NCBI GenBank assembly: GCA_003996215.1 | Contig: QJPP01001905.1 | Location: forward strand, 1-64,000 | DNA from: Jaltomata sinuosa | Taxonomy: Eukaryota; Streptophyta; Magnoliopsida; Solanales; Solanaceae | DNA: 64,000 bases | Reading direction: 5' to 3' | Part shown: piece after piece, positions 1 to 9,944 of the stretch | How positions within the stretch are numbered: the first letter of the stretch is position 1 | How the letters are laid out: the number at the start of each line of letters is the position of its first letter | Position numbers and translations under genes: made by a program | Notes under the pieces: generated by a model | Database searches by the model: none | What the model saw: only the letters and a program-made list of their open reading frames with translations | Told to the model about the DNA's origin: nothing

Positions 1-534
1 AGATGAACTCATTGGCATACTCCTTGTCGGAACCCTGAAATATCGGAGGTTTCAGCTTGAGAAACTTGGTCAGCATCTCATTCTCATTCCATGTCATCAC
101 TGGGCCTAGCATTGGCCTAAAGAAGTCATTCGTGCCTGAAGTGGCATCCATCCTAGGTGCTGTAGTAACCGCTGGCTGAGTATTCAAAGCCTTATTTCAG
201 ATGTCGTGGGTATGGCTCCAGTACCCACCAACCCACCCAAAATATTCCAAGCCTGTTGAAAATCTTTATTTGTCATATCAGGAAGGCCTGCACCCCCAAC
301 CGTTGCTGCCTCTGCATGTGCCTCACCATCTTCAGCCATAACTTCTACATCTTCAGCAACATATTCCTGTGGTGGGGAAGGGTTTTCTTCACGCTTTCCA
401 GCAGCCGCTTGAGCTCCATCCCTGGTGGGTGCGGCTCTACCTTATCCTCTGCCCCTTCCCCTGCTTCTACCATGGACAGTCGGGCCCGCTGCTGGGACCA
501 TTGCTCTAGCTCCGTTGTTCCTTGTATTAACCAT
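1..534 (-). pseudogene. gag: Q1 gag, N-terminal part, runs off the window
   Basis: Gag is the structural protein of the retrotransposon particle. The start codon is the ATG complementary to 532-534, giving MVNTRNNGARAM, followed by an Arg/Gly-rich stretch (GRSRGRGRG). An in-frame TAA then stands before GRAAPTRDGAQAAAGKRE. The frame goes on through YVAEDVEVMAEDGEAHAEA and DMTNKDFQQAWNILGG to a second stop after EIRL near 190. The last part (MTWNENEMLTKFLKLKPP) is the conserved beginning of the gag core seen in this plant gypsy group. At least two stops make it a pseudogene. It sits about 200 bases downstream of the primer binding site, as expected. The main gag domain, zinc knuckle and pol are beyond position 1. 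Confidence 0.82.
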
Positions 535-737
535 CTGCGGACAGAAGAGTGGATGAGGTTAGATACCAATTTGTATCACCAGATACCAATAGGAATCGAG
601 TTATAGCCCGAAGGAAAGAAGGAAGAGATAGTTTTGCTAAAGCCCCATAGCCTCTCGAAGAAAAGTACGGACCTCTCCGCACCGTTCCACAAGACTCTAC
701 TAGACATGTTTGGTACGACGATATCAACTAACCTAGG

Positions 738-749
738 GCTCTGATACCA
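738..749 (-). other. Q1 primer binding site (tRNA-iMet)
   Basis: On the minus strand this reads TGGTATCAGAGC, the complement of the 3' end of plant initiator tRNA-Met. It lies directly inside the LTR end at 750 and fixes both the element boundary and its minus orientation. Confidence 0.9.
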
Positions 750-1221
750 TCTTTTATCATGACCCAGACCGTCCTGAGTGGCACTTACCTAACCCCTCCG
801 GGTGAGCGAACCATCACTTCCCCCAACTAAACCGTTCTAACAGCGTAAAAACCAAAGTGCAGAAATTAAACAAGCAGAACAATAATAACAAAACCACTTC
901 ATTAATATAAACCTGCGGAAATTACCCCCTAGAATCTAAAAGTCACAGTACCAAACAATCTACCAATGTCTAGAATACAGGGATCAACCCCAAAACAAGG
1001 AAATAGTTAAATCCCAAAACAAGTGGGCTACAACTCGAATGATAGATTCAAGGAAGCTCGATCGAAGTAGCTCACCCTTGAATTCTCGAAATGGCAGTAC
1101 TACAGATGAGGTCGCATCTCAACCGCTGAAAGGTTGCCTGTACTCACAAAAAGAAAAGCAAGTGCAGTATCAGTACACCACCACTGTGTACTGGTAGGAT
1201 CATTCGTCAGTTCCAAATAAT
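750..1221 (-). repeat. Q1 5' LTR, inner (U5-side) part
   Basis: Aligns with the left part of the Q2 LTR (58730 onward): both carry ATCA(C/T)GACCCAGAC, the GAGCGAACCA block, and the later stretch ending in GGTAGGATCAT. The terminal TG of the plus strand (expected at 750) is mutated to TC. The LTR breaks at 1221 where T is inserted and resumes at 7948. Confidence 0.85.
1217..1221. repeat. Target-site duplication of T, left copy (ATAAT)
   Basis: ATAAT here and at 7948-7952 bracket T inside the Q1 LTR. Joining the flanks restores collinearity with the Q2 LTR. The left edge of T is itself damaged (about 48 bp missing), so this copy is slightly less certain than the right one. Confidence 0.65.
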
Positions 1222-1339
1222 AATCGTGAGTTCTCAAGCAACCGTCGTCATTTTTGATGTTTTTATGTTGGATATGCAGGAAATAGCAATAAACGTAGAA
1301 AATGAAGGAAATACGATCAAAAGAGCGTCACTGGTTAAA

Positions 1340-1490
1340 AGTGACGGCCACCATGACGGGCCGTCACACATTTGACGGTCCGTCAAGTAGACCGTCAAGT
1401 TGAGGCAGCACACTGCCTAGTGGCGATGGCCACCGTGACGGTCCGTCAAGCAGGTGACGGTCCGTCAGCCCAGACCGTCAAGTTGAAGCA
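1340..1490 (+). repeat. Palindrome cluster in T 5' LTR (TGACGGTCCGTCA words)
   Basis: The word TGACGGTCCGTCA and partial forms (GTGACGG, CCGTCAAG, GACCGTCAAGTTGA) recur about eight times in 150 bp, 50-200 bp upstream of the TATA box. The same cluster is in the 3' LTR at about 6804-6955. Each core is self-complementary. Confidence 0.8.
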
Positions 1491-1538
1491 GTACGCGACG
1501 CGGATTCCGAACGTTTTTAGGTTTATTTCCTGGACTCC

Positions 1539-1546
1539 TATAAATA
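1539..1546 (+). promoter_or_regulatory. TATA box of T 5' LTR
   Basis: TATAAATA within CTCCTATAAATACC, preceded by a GC-rich palindromic block and followed by T-rich leader sequence. It is conserved at 7003-7010 in the 3' LTR. Probable start of the genomic transcript shortly downstream; position inferred only from the motif. Confidence 0.7.
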
Positions 1547-2488
1547 CCCTATGTTAGGTTTATTTTATGCATTGATTACCAATTCATTACCCAATAGTTT
1601 TAGGAGATTTTTGAGCGAGAATTTGAGAGGAAAACACTACACAATCACGTTTTTCTTCTTGATCATCTTGTTCTTGATTGTTCTTGGGATCTTGGTTTTC
1701 TTGTTCTTGGATAATTGAATCTTGTTTTCATTATATTGTAAGAATCTCTTTTCTCTTTATTATGAACATGGATTTCTTTTCTTTCCATCGAAGCATGATT
1801 AACTAACTTCCCACAACTAGGATTGTGGGAGCCATGGCTAAAGTAGCGATATAGATTCCGGGTAGCGTCGGGTTCAATATTTATGATTGTCACATTGTTA
1901 ATCATTCATTCTTCATGTTTTCTAGTGGTTGCAAACATTAGAACATGCCTAGGTTTAATTTGCTTGAGTAAAGAGATTAAAACCAGGAAATTTGATTAAC
2001 TACGAGGATTCGAGACTACCAACTCTCGTCTTATGATTAATGCTGTAACTAGATTAATCTACTTGATGTTTAGGATTGAAATATAAAATCTCACCTTTTC
2101 AAGTTCGAGAGAATTGAAAAGGAAATTCGTCTATTTGGTTGAGAAACGTTTAGATGATACCATTAATTCAGTCACATCGTGACACGCATATAAGAAAGAA
2201 CCTGGTTAAGCTTGAATCGACATTGTTATAACGCCATGGTGAACACTTCCCTCGTTCTCTCTCATATCGATTAAAACTCGTACGTTATTAGTTGCTTTGT
2301 TCAAATATTGATTTCACAACCTCCCCTTATTTATCGAAAATTATTGACCACTAGTCAAATAAATCACGAACGACCTAATTTACACCTTATTCCCTATGGG
2401 ATCGACCCCAACCTTAGTTGGGTTCTATATTTGACGACGACCGCTTACGCTTCGTAATTTGAGGTGTAGTTTGGGCGTTATCAAATTT

Positions 2489-2506
2489 TGGCGCCGTTGC
2501 CGGGGA
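2489..2506 (+). other. T primer binding site (tRNA-Asp)
   Basis: TGGCGCCGTTGCCGGGGA is an 18-base complement to the 3' end of plant tRNA-Asp, beginning five bases after the LTR end. This primer choice is typical of Athila-type Ty3/gypsy elements. Confidence 0.9.
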
Positions 2507-2611
2507 ATACGGTTGTTTATTAAGTAGGGTGTGTTTATTTGACTCTTAGTCATATTTCCTGCTTTAATTTTTATTTGTTGTTTTTGTTTGTTACAGGGTA
2601 CATAGTTGTGC

Positions 2612-4221
2612 ATGCCAAGTACCCGACGCTCGGGTGAACCAATATTACCCTACGACCCCGAGCTTGCAAGAACGATAAGGCGAAACATGAATGAGCAACA
2701 ACAAGAGGCAGCGAGACTCGCTGCAGCTCAGCAAGCCCAACAACATTTGAATGCTGGTGGTCTTGAGGTCGACATTGAGTTGAATAATGAGGAGGTCGAC
2801 TTAGATGGAGTTGGGGATACGGGCGTTTCCTTCGCTATCACCCGGGGCCAAGTTCAACATCACTAGCACAATGATTCAGCTGCTGAATTTGAGAGGAGTG
2901 TTCCGTGGTGTTTCTGGTGACGATCCAAACCCACACCTGATGAATTTTGTGGGTATCTGCAAGTCGTTCGAATTGCCTGGAGTAAGTCAGACAGCGATCA
3001 GGCTCAGGTTGTTTCCGTTGTCTCTGTCTGATGAGGCAGCGTTATGGTTGACAGAGCTAACCCCCGACTCTATCACAACCTGGGGAGAGTTGAAAGGAGC
3101 TTTCCTAGAAAGGTTCTTTCCTCCCTCTAGGATGATACAGTTGAGGGATGAAATTAGTAACTTTAGACAACAACCTCATGAGGCGTTACATGAGACTTGG
3201 TTGCGGTTCAAGAAAAAGCTGACACAATGCCCAAACCATCAGTTGACTGACAATTTCCTGATGCAGACATTTTACAGGGCACTAAATTCGGCTACCAAGC
3301 CGACACTGGATAATGCAGCAGGTGAAGCATTTATGGGTCTCACTTTTGCCGATGCCACAACTATTTTGGACAGGCTCACCAAAACCAACAGGGCCTGGCA
3401 TACACGTGATACAGAGGTAGCAACTAGCACTTATGCAGTTGGTATGTCAGCAGAGCAGCGCAGGAAAGAGTAAGAGCGGGACTAAGATATGGCCCATCTG
3501 AAGACGCAAATGGACCTACTGCCAAAGCATTTGTTGTCAGGAGGTATTGAAAAGGTGAAAGCTGTGGGTTCCCAAGGTAGAGTAGCAGAGTTTGAATCTG
3601 ATGAGGAGGCAAATTATTTGTATGGTTTCTAGGCTAACGGCCAAGGAAACCAAGGTCGGAACTATCAGAAGGACAACTACTATGAAAAAGCTGGCTACAG
3701 AGATCGTGATCAGGGGAACTGGAAGAATAACACTGATAGAGGTGGGTTGTTATGTACCACCTGGTAACCGGGAAAGAGCTAACACCGAGACAGGGACGTC
3801 CAAACTAGAGAACATGATGGCTAAGATGCTGCTGAAGGTAGAATCTACCGACTCCGCGGTAAAGGAGATGAGGACGGAGTTATCAATAATGAGTCAAGTA
3901 GTGGATTCACATTCCACCTCGATCAAGCAATTGGAAAAGCAAGTGGGTCAAATCTCGGCATCTCTAAATCAAAGGAGGACAGGTACCTTGCCGAGTGACA
4001 CTGTTCAAAATCTGAGGAAGGATGGGAGCTGTATGGCGATCACTACAAGAAGCGGTAGAACGTTACTGGAATCACATCTGGTAATTCAGACTCAAGGTGA
4101 TGTTGCGGATGACAATGTGGCGGAGGATGCTACGCAAAGGCTCACGGATAAAAGCAAGGAAGTTAAAAAGCTTCCAACTATGATGCCTCGGCCACCACCT
4201 CCTTTCCCACAGTGTTTGTAG
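2612..4221 (+). pseudogene. gag: T gag
   Basis: Structural gag protein. I take the ATG at 2612 (MPSTRRSGEPILPYDPEL) as start, about 105 bases after the primer site. A basic, Gln/Ala-rich N-terminus is followed by a frame change near 2840-2870. The retrotransposon gag core then runs from about 2835 to 3475, with PHLMNFVGICKSFELPG, ALWLTELTPDSITTWGEL, AFLERFFPPSRM, LRDEISNFRQ and ETWLRFKKKLTQCPNH. A stop at 3471-3473, another near 3630 and a further frame change follow. The C-terminal part (3592-4221) has a heptad-like stretch (MMAKMLLKVESTDSAVKEM) and ends with poly-proline PRPPPPFPQ before a TAG. I saw no CCHC zinc knuckle, as is usual for this lineage. Two frame changes and several stops make it a pseudogene, though the core itself is intact. 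Confidence 0.85.
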
Positions 4222-5058
4222 AAGAAAGCGGACGATAGCAAGTTCCTGAACTTCATGACCATGCTGAAGCAGATATCAGTCAACATCCCTCTGGTGGACG
4301 CTCTTGAACAAATGCCCGGATATGCCAAGTTAATGAAGGACCTGATTACCAAGAAGAGGTCAGTAAGCTTTGAACCAGAAGATAACCTCCACCACTGCAG
4401 TGCTATTTCTTCAAGGTCATTAGTGGAAAAGAAGGAAGATCCAGGTGCTTTTACTGTTCCATGTACTATTGGGAAAATCAACTTTGAAAAAGCCTTATGT
4501 GATCTTGGTGCTAGCATCAACTTGATGCCGCTAGCAGTATACAAACAATTAGGTTTGGGAGCGCCCAAACCAACTACCATGAGGGTGCTAATGGCTGACT
4601 GTTCAGTAAAGCGACCAGTGGGAATATTGTCTGATGTGCTGGTCAAGGTTGGTAAGTTTATATTCCCGGCCGACTTTGTGATCTTAGACTGCGAAGTGGA
4701 CTTTGAAGTTCCCATAATCTTGGGATGACCATTGTTAGCTACTGCAAGAGTGTTGGTCGACATGGAAAGAAATGAACTGACGTTCAGATTAAACAATGAA
4801 TTGGTCAAGTTTGATACGTGTAAGTTGATGAAGCAACCAAGAGACATGAGAGTAGTCGCGGTTATAGATGTGGTTGATGAAGCTCCTGCGGAGTTGCATA
4901 TTGAGGAGAAGGGTCCTGTTGAGACCCTAGCTGTTACGAGAATGAGGTTGCGATCACAAAAAGGGAAGCATGTAGAAGAATGCGGTGAAAACAAATCAAG
5001 GAAGAGAAAACACCGCAAGAAAACCAGCAAAGAAAGAGTAAAGAAGTTGCCGGACTAG
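4222..5058 (+). pseudogene. T retroviral-type aspartic protease
   Basis: The reading frame continues from the gag C-terminus after the TAG at 4219. The conserved lead-in (NIPLVDALEQMPGYAKLMKDL) precedes the protease fold. The active-site motif is ALCDLGASINLMP, with the catalytic Asp present, at about 4498-4535. Hydrophobic strands follow, up to EVPIILG, where a TGA at 4726-4728 replaces the Arg codon expected in the ILGRP motif. The frame resumes with LLATARVLVDMERNELTF and ends in a Lys/Arg-rich tail (KSRKRKHRKKTSKERVKK) at 5058. The enzyme would release mature gag from the polyprotein. Normally reverse transcriptase follows at once; here nothing recognisable does. One in-frame stop (plus the gag TAG) would truncate it. 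Confidence 0.85.
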
Positions 5059-6637
5059 CTGCGGAATCGATAAAAGAAGAAGTTGGAGCTCAACGGGATG
5101 GGGTAGCTGGCACCTATTCCATCGATTTGGCCTGCTTTGGAGACCCTGGCGGTCTCCAACATCATGCCAGACGATGAGTCCTATGGGCTTCACAGGTATT
5201 CCTTTTTCTCACAGTATTAGCTGTCACATGTATGCATTGGGGACAATGCATGAGTCTAAGTTGAGGGTGTTGGGATACCTGTGAGTCTTTCACCACCGAG
5301 GGTTTTTGTTGTCGTGGTTCTTTTCCCTCCGGTGTGCTATCAAGTAGAACCGGCATGTTTAGGTTGTCATTTAAATTGTAGTTGGTTTCTAGTGTCTATA
5401 GCAAGCATGGCGTTTTTTTTGAAAAAGGAACTAAAAGGAGCCCCCTCTGAAAAAGTTGATTTTGTACTTATGTTTGAAACGATTGACTGTCTGGATCCTT
5501 GAATGTCATTGTGTGGTTATGATTGGAATAAGTATGCTTAAGTCGATCTGTTGTTTTGATAGTTAGTAGTGGTATGGTTTCTTGGTGCCAAGTGTGTGTG
5601 AGATTATTGTTATAAATTCTTACTCTGTGCATGCATCTAGAACTTGCCCGGTCTATTTTGTTAAGTTTGAAGTTGGTTGCTTAGGAAAGGATCACAGGCC
5701 CTTTTTGTGCACAGTCCACTTAGCCTATAAGACCGTCCAAATGCATATAATCCCTTTGAACCCTGTTTGAGCCATACTTGACCCTATTCTTTCAATAACA
5801 TATCACCGTTCTTGTTTAACTTTGAATCCCTGTTTTGGCCCTGGTCCTCCCTTGGACATCGTGCACCTCAACTTAGGCAATCAGCCTAAGTTGAGGGTGG
5901 CTACTATAGAGGTAAATGATAAAAAAAATAGGATGGATAAGATTGGTTGTGAATAGAATGAAAATTCCGGGTGTGTGTCTAAGAAAAGAAAGATAAAGAA
6001 ACGAAAAAAAAAGATGAAAAAGAACGAAAAAGAATTAAAAAGAAGTGTCAGAATAATGAGGCTGCACCTGTAGCTAGAAAGAAGGGAATAAAGAGGTGAA
6101 TAAGGATGGACAAAGTAAAGTTATGTGAAAATAGTAGGTCGGTGATTCCAAGGAGGGTGTAGTCACTATTCCCCAAACATATCCTACCTGCACCCGAAGC
6201 CTCATTACAAGCCAAAACAAGTCCTGTAGTGATCCTGAGCGGCTTTCTGAAAAAACTGAAATAGAATAGTAAGGGCAAGCTTATGGCATCGCATGTGCAT
6301 TGTTTGAAATCGTTTGTGAGTGTGAGCGCCTTACCTAGTCCCGAATCATGTGTGTGGGACTTTTTTGTGGTGAGGGCACCAAGATTTCTGTATTGTCTAT
6401 TGACTGTTAGGATAGTTGTGCGTGTGTATGCATAATATTCTATCATATCGGAATGACATGTTTGGATCCTTGCAAGTTAACGTTTCATACATTTGTGTGC
6501 TACTAGGGAGCTTGATTTAAAATTGAATGACCATGAGTTGCTAGAGACACGAGTTTGTTTTCTTAGTTGAGTCGTCTTATTGTTTTTCTTTTATGTTATG
6601 TTGCTTGAGGACAAGCGAACGTCTAAGTTGAGGGTGT
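5059..6637 (+). other. T 3' untranslated interior with three polypurine-like blocks
   Basis: No protein similarity is visible in any frame. The block CTAAGTTGAGGGTG occurs three times: 5256-5269, 5886-5899 and 6623-6636. The last directly abuts the 3' LTR and acts as the functional polypurine tract. The first also shares the preceding GG(G/A)GACAA. The second sits in the right arm of a perfect 13-bp stem (5866-5878 with 5884-5896, loop AATCA). An A-rich purine run lies at about 6000-6045. This space is where pol would stand in a complete element. Confidence 0.75.
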
Positions 6638-7947
6638 TGATGTGCCCCCATTCTACGGCACATTTGACTCCTTTAAACTAAGAATAATCGTAAGTTCTCA
6701 AGCAACCATCGTCGTTTTTGATGTTTTTATGTTGGATTTGCAGGAAATAGCGACAAATGTAGAAAAGGAAGAAAATACGATCAAAAGAGCGCCACTGGTT
6801 AAGAGTGACGGCCACCATGACGGGCTGTCACACATGTGATGGTCCGTCAAGTAGACCGTCAAGTTGAGGCAGCACACTGCCTAGTGGCGACGGCCACCGT
6901 GACGGTCCGTCAAGCAGGTGACGGTCTGTCAGCCTAGACCGTCAAGTTGAGGCAGTACGCGACGCGGATTCCGAACGTTTTTGGGTTTATTTCCTGGACT
7001 CCTATAAATACCTTATGTTAGGTTTATTTTATGCATTGATTACCAATTCATTACCCAATAGTTTTAGGAGAGTTTTGAGCGAGAATTTGAGAGGAAAACA
7101 CTACACAATCACGTTTTTCTTCTTGATCATCTTGTTCTTGATTGTTCTTGGGATCTTGGTTTTCTTGTTCTTGGATAATTGAAGCTTGTTTTCATTATAT
7201 TGTAAGAATCTCTTTTCTCTTTATTATGAATATGAATTTCTTTTCTTTCCATCAAAGCATGATTAACTAACTTCCCACAACTAGGGTTGTGGGAGCCATG
7301 GCTAAAGTAGCGATATAGATTTCGGGTAGCGTCGGGTTCAATATTTATGAGTGTCACGTTGTTAATCATTCATTCTTCACGTTTTCTAGTGGTTGCAAAC
7401 ATTAGAACATGCCTAGGTTTAATTTGCTTGAGTAAAGAAATTAAAACCGGGAAATTTAATTAACTACGAGGATTCGAGACTACCAACTCTCGTCTTATGA
7501 TTAATGCTGTAACTAGATTAATCTACTTGATGTTTAGGATTGAAATATAAAAGCTCACCCTTTCAAGTTTGAGAGAATTGGAAAGGAAATTCGTCTATTT
7601 GGTTGAGAAACGTTTAGATGATACCATTAATTCAATCACATCATGACACGCATATAAGAAAGAACCCGGTTAAGCTTGAATCGACATTGTTATAACGCCA
7701 TGGTGAACACTTCCCTCGTTCTCTCTCATATCGATTAAAACTCGTACGTTATTAGTTGCTTTGTTCAAATATTGATTTCACAACCCCTCCTTATTTATCG
7801 GAAATTATTGACCACTAGTCAAATAAATCACGAACGACCTAATTTACACCTTATTCCCTGTGGGATCGACCCCAACCTTAGTTGGGTTCTATATTTGACG
7901 ACGACCGCTTATGCTTCGTAATTTGAGGTGTAGTTTGGGCGTTATTA
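6638..7947 (+). repeat. T 3' LTR
   Basis: A 1310-bp LTR starting TGATGTGCC and ending GTTATTA (ATCA in the 5' copy), with the TATA box at 7003-7010. It retains the first 48 bases missing in the 5' copy and is followed by the right ATAAT target duplication. Confidence 0.9.
7003..7010 (+). promoter_or_regulatory. TATA box of T 3' LTR
   Basis: TATAAATA in the same context as at 1539. In this position it could drive read-out transcription into the Q1 LTR and beyond, although no gene follows. Confidence 0.65.
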
Positions 7948-8330
7948 ATAATCAATACAACAAATTAAGTATAAGTACAAATGATATGCAACAAGTCAAC
8001 AGGCACCCCTAGACTACAAGTCTCTACCTAGCTTGTTCCCGCATGAAATCCACCCTTTCTATCTTTAAGCAACAATCATATAACCAATAAACAATCCCTT
8101 TTTGTCTAACACGAACCCACTCTGGGATCCTCTCTAAACAACACCTAAGTGTTAAATAGACAACCCAGCCTAATCCAAGGCTAACTCAATATCTATAACA
8201 GGACTCCCGGTCACTCTAGGAACACCAACAAATATCACATTTTAATAAAAACAGCCCGGTCCACTCACGGAACTAATAACAGTCAATGAAATACAACAAT
8301 ATCAATGCAATGATGCAGTAAAATAAACCT

Positions 8331-8475
8331 ATACCAGGCGTGATACCCGAGCCAACCGTTAGTATCCCGTACCAGGCGTACTACCCAAGCCAACCATTTG
8401 TTATACCCATACCAGACATGGTACCTGAGCCAACCATTAGTATTCTTGTACCAGGTGTGGTACACGAGCCAACCA
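8331..8475 (-). repeat. Tandem repeat in Q1 LTR, 4 units of 38-40 bp
   Basis: Units begin at 8332, 8370, 8410 and 8449, each built on TACCAGGCGTG(A/G)TACC then GAGCCAACCATT. The same four-unit array is in the Q2 LTR at 59564-59706. It produces spurious open frames on both strands. Confidence 0.85.
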
Positions 8476-9189
8476 AATGTCAATTAATCCATAGTCAAAT
8501 AATGAACAAAAAAATTGTAAAACAAACAAGAAACACACCGTTCAATCCACAGACTATAAAACATGAACCCTAGACATTCTAAATAATTGCTCTAGGCAAT
8601 GTAATTCATACAAACACTTAGATATGAGTAAAAAAATATACAACATTCACAGGAATCATAAGCCATCACCTACCTCAAAATGATCTTAGCTCTACTCAAC
8701 CAAAGCTTTCTCGTGTTTAGGATTCCTTTCTCGTTCTTGGTCTAAAACAACATACAAGTACTTGAATTAACAAACAAGACTAGCGTATTACCCAAATTAC
8801 ACAACATCCCAAATCCCAGACCAACCATGATCATTCTACCCTTTTTCTTGTGTTTCCCGCTATTAATTCCCCTAGTTCTATAATTTTCACAGATAAAAAT
8901 AGAAAATTTAAAAACATGTGATCAATAAACCTTGTTTTTAACAATACCCAAGAAATTTCATGCCTAGAATCCCCCTTATTCCCCAGATTCTACCATCCCC
9001 AAGTTCCCTTCTAGCAATTCTACCGCGTAGGAAAAGTAGTACGAAGTTTGGGGAGTAGAAACCTTACCTTAGTGAAGAAATACAATGGAAAATGGAGGAA
9101 AATCGCTTGGAATCACCTTGCCCTTCTCCAAAAATGAAATTGTGAAAACTGAACATTTTGGGGAATGTTTCTGCATTAATTCCCATCGA

Positions 9190-9285
9190 GCCCTCTATAG
9201 CGGTCCCCGCTCCGCTATAGAGGAAGCATTCTGCTATAGCAGTCTTTTCCACCGCTATAGCAGAGGTCACTATGGCAGAGCCATT
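9190..9285 (-). repeat. Palindrome cluster in Q1 LTR (CCGCTATAGCGG words)
   Basis: Five or six partly degenerate copies of C(C/T)GCTATAGCGG in under 100 bp, about 360-450 bp from the LTR start. They are conserved in position, with different exact bases, in Q2 at 60465-60600. Confidence 0.8.
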
Positions 9286-9643
9286 GTACTTGTCACGGAC
9301 AGAATGTCCGGAAATCTCTAAAATTTTCCCATTTTAGAACACACTTTCTTCCCCCGACGATCTTAAACAACCCCTTCATGTCAATCGCGATTTCGGAAGT
9401 TCTACATACCCAAATTTGATTTCAAAAAGTCCCCCAGACTCCTTTATGTCTTGTCTACATGGAAAACTAGCTCTAGACAAGACACCTAACCTAATCCTTA
9501 TCCGTATTTCCCTAGACTCCACCTCGCTCCAAAACCGGCTGAGGCTAGCCTAGCTCAGAATTTCAAACTCTCAAACCCGGAGTTTTCTAACTCTAAAACT
9601 TGGGATTGTTGGACTACCCGTAATGATGGACCTGGTCATTACA

Positions 9644-9944
9644 TGTCCCTCTTTTGAGCAATCAAACTCTCTTTTATTTATTTAGTTTTTTTAGATATAT
9701 ATCTTAGGCATGTTTTGATTTTAGAGTTCTTGTACAATGACTTTTGGGCCTTGGGAAATGAATAGATGGTTGATATATTTCTGCACTTATATCATTAGTT
9801 TTTCAACTATTATCATTATTGAAGTTGGTTTTAAATTTACATTGTCTTAAATGGCTTTATTAATTGGTTAAGGTTTAGGTTAGATGGTTCTCCTACCAGA
9901 GGGTTAGTGTGGTTGTCACTCACGGCCAGTTCAGTCGTGACACT
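9644..9944 (+). repeat. Probable 3' end of a truncated plus-strand LTR
   Basis: The last 80 bases resemble the end of Q-type LTRs read on their sense strand: GATGGTTCTCC, then GGGTTAGTGTGG, CACTCACGG and GTCGTGACA. There is no primer site or body after it. The upstream 200 bases are AT-rich and I cannot align them. An old solo or truncated LTR is the simplest reading. Confidence 0.45.

Larger units (their letters stand above)
1222..2483 (+). repeat. T 5' LTR (first 48 bp missing)
   Basis: Aligned by eye with 6686-7947 without gaps of note, giving about 46 differences, mostly transitions (roughly 3.6%). The first 48 bases present in the 3' LTR (6638-6685) are absent. The end is GTTATCA at 2483, six bases before the primer binding site. 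Confidence 0.88.
1222..7947 (+). mobile_element. Element T: Athila-like element with gag and protease only
   Basis: Two direct LTRs (1222-2483 and 6638-7947) flank a 4.15-kb interior. A tRNA-Asp primer site follows the first LTR and a purine-rich tract precedes the second. The intact LTR begins TGAT and ends ATCA/ATTA. The interior codes for gag and an aspartic protease (2612-5058), followed by about 1.6 kb without coding capacity. No reverse transcriptase, RNase H or integrase is present, so the element must have been mobilised in trans. This layout matches what has been called TR-GAG in plants. The tRNA-Asp primer and the gag and protease sequence suggest Athila ancestry. T is inserted in the LTR of Q1. 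Confidence 0.87.
1..9643 (-). mobile_element. Element Q1: 5' part of a Ty3/gypsy retrotransposon, split by T
   Basis: Reading leftwards on the minus strand, this is an LTR (9643 to 750), a tRNA-iMet primer binding site (749 to 738) and the start of gag (534 to the window edge). The LTR is interrupted by element T (1222-7947). Removing T and one copy of ATAAT leaves about 2.16 kb, close to the 2.24-kb LTR of the sister copy Q2 at 58730-60964. The two share the end sequences, a 38-40 bp tandem repeat and a CTATAG palindrome cluster. The rest of the body lies outside the window. Confidence 0.88.
7948..9643 (-). repeat. Q1 5' LTR, outer (U3-side) part
   Basis: Continues the LTR interrupted at 1221 and aligns with about 59195-60964 of Q2. 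It contains the four-copy tandem repeat (8331-8475) and the CTATAG palindromes (9190-9285). It ends at 9641-9643 with GGTCATTACA, the inverted form of the LTR start TGTAATGACC. The first five bases also serve as the right target duplication of T. Confidence 0.85.

Noticed and set aside
1663..1905. An 80-codon open frame on the minus strand, intact in both T LTRs (also 7127-7369).
   Set aside because: Both LTRs were identical at insertion and have diverged by only about 3.6%, so survival of a short frame in both is not evidence of coding. It runs antisense over the leader region and has no recognisable domain.
4092..5030. A 312-codon open frame on the minus strand opposite T gag and protease.
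   Set aside because: The plus strand carries the protease active site and gag motifs, while the antisense product is low-complexity Ser/Thr/Leu with no domain. It is a shadow of the real reading frame.
8331..8475. The regularly spaced repeats resemble a CRISPR array.
   Set aside because: Units are contiguous with no unique spacers, lie within an LTR and recur in Q2. The genome is eukaryotic.
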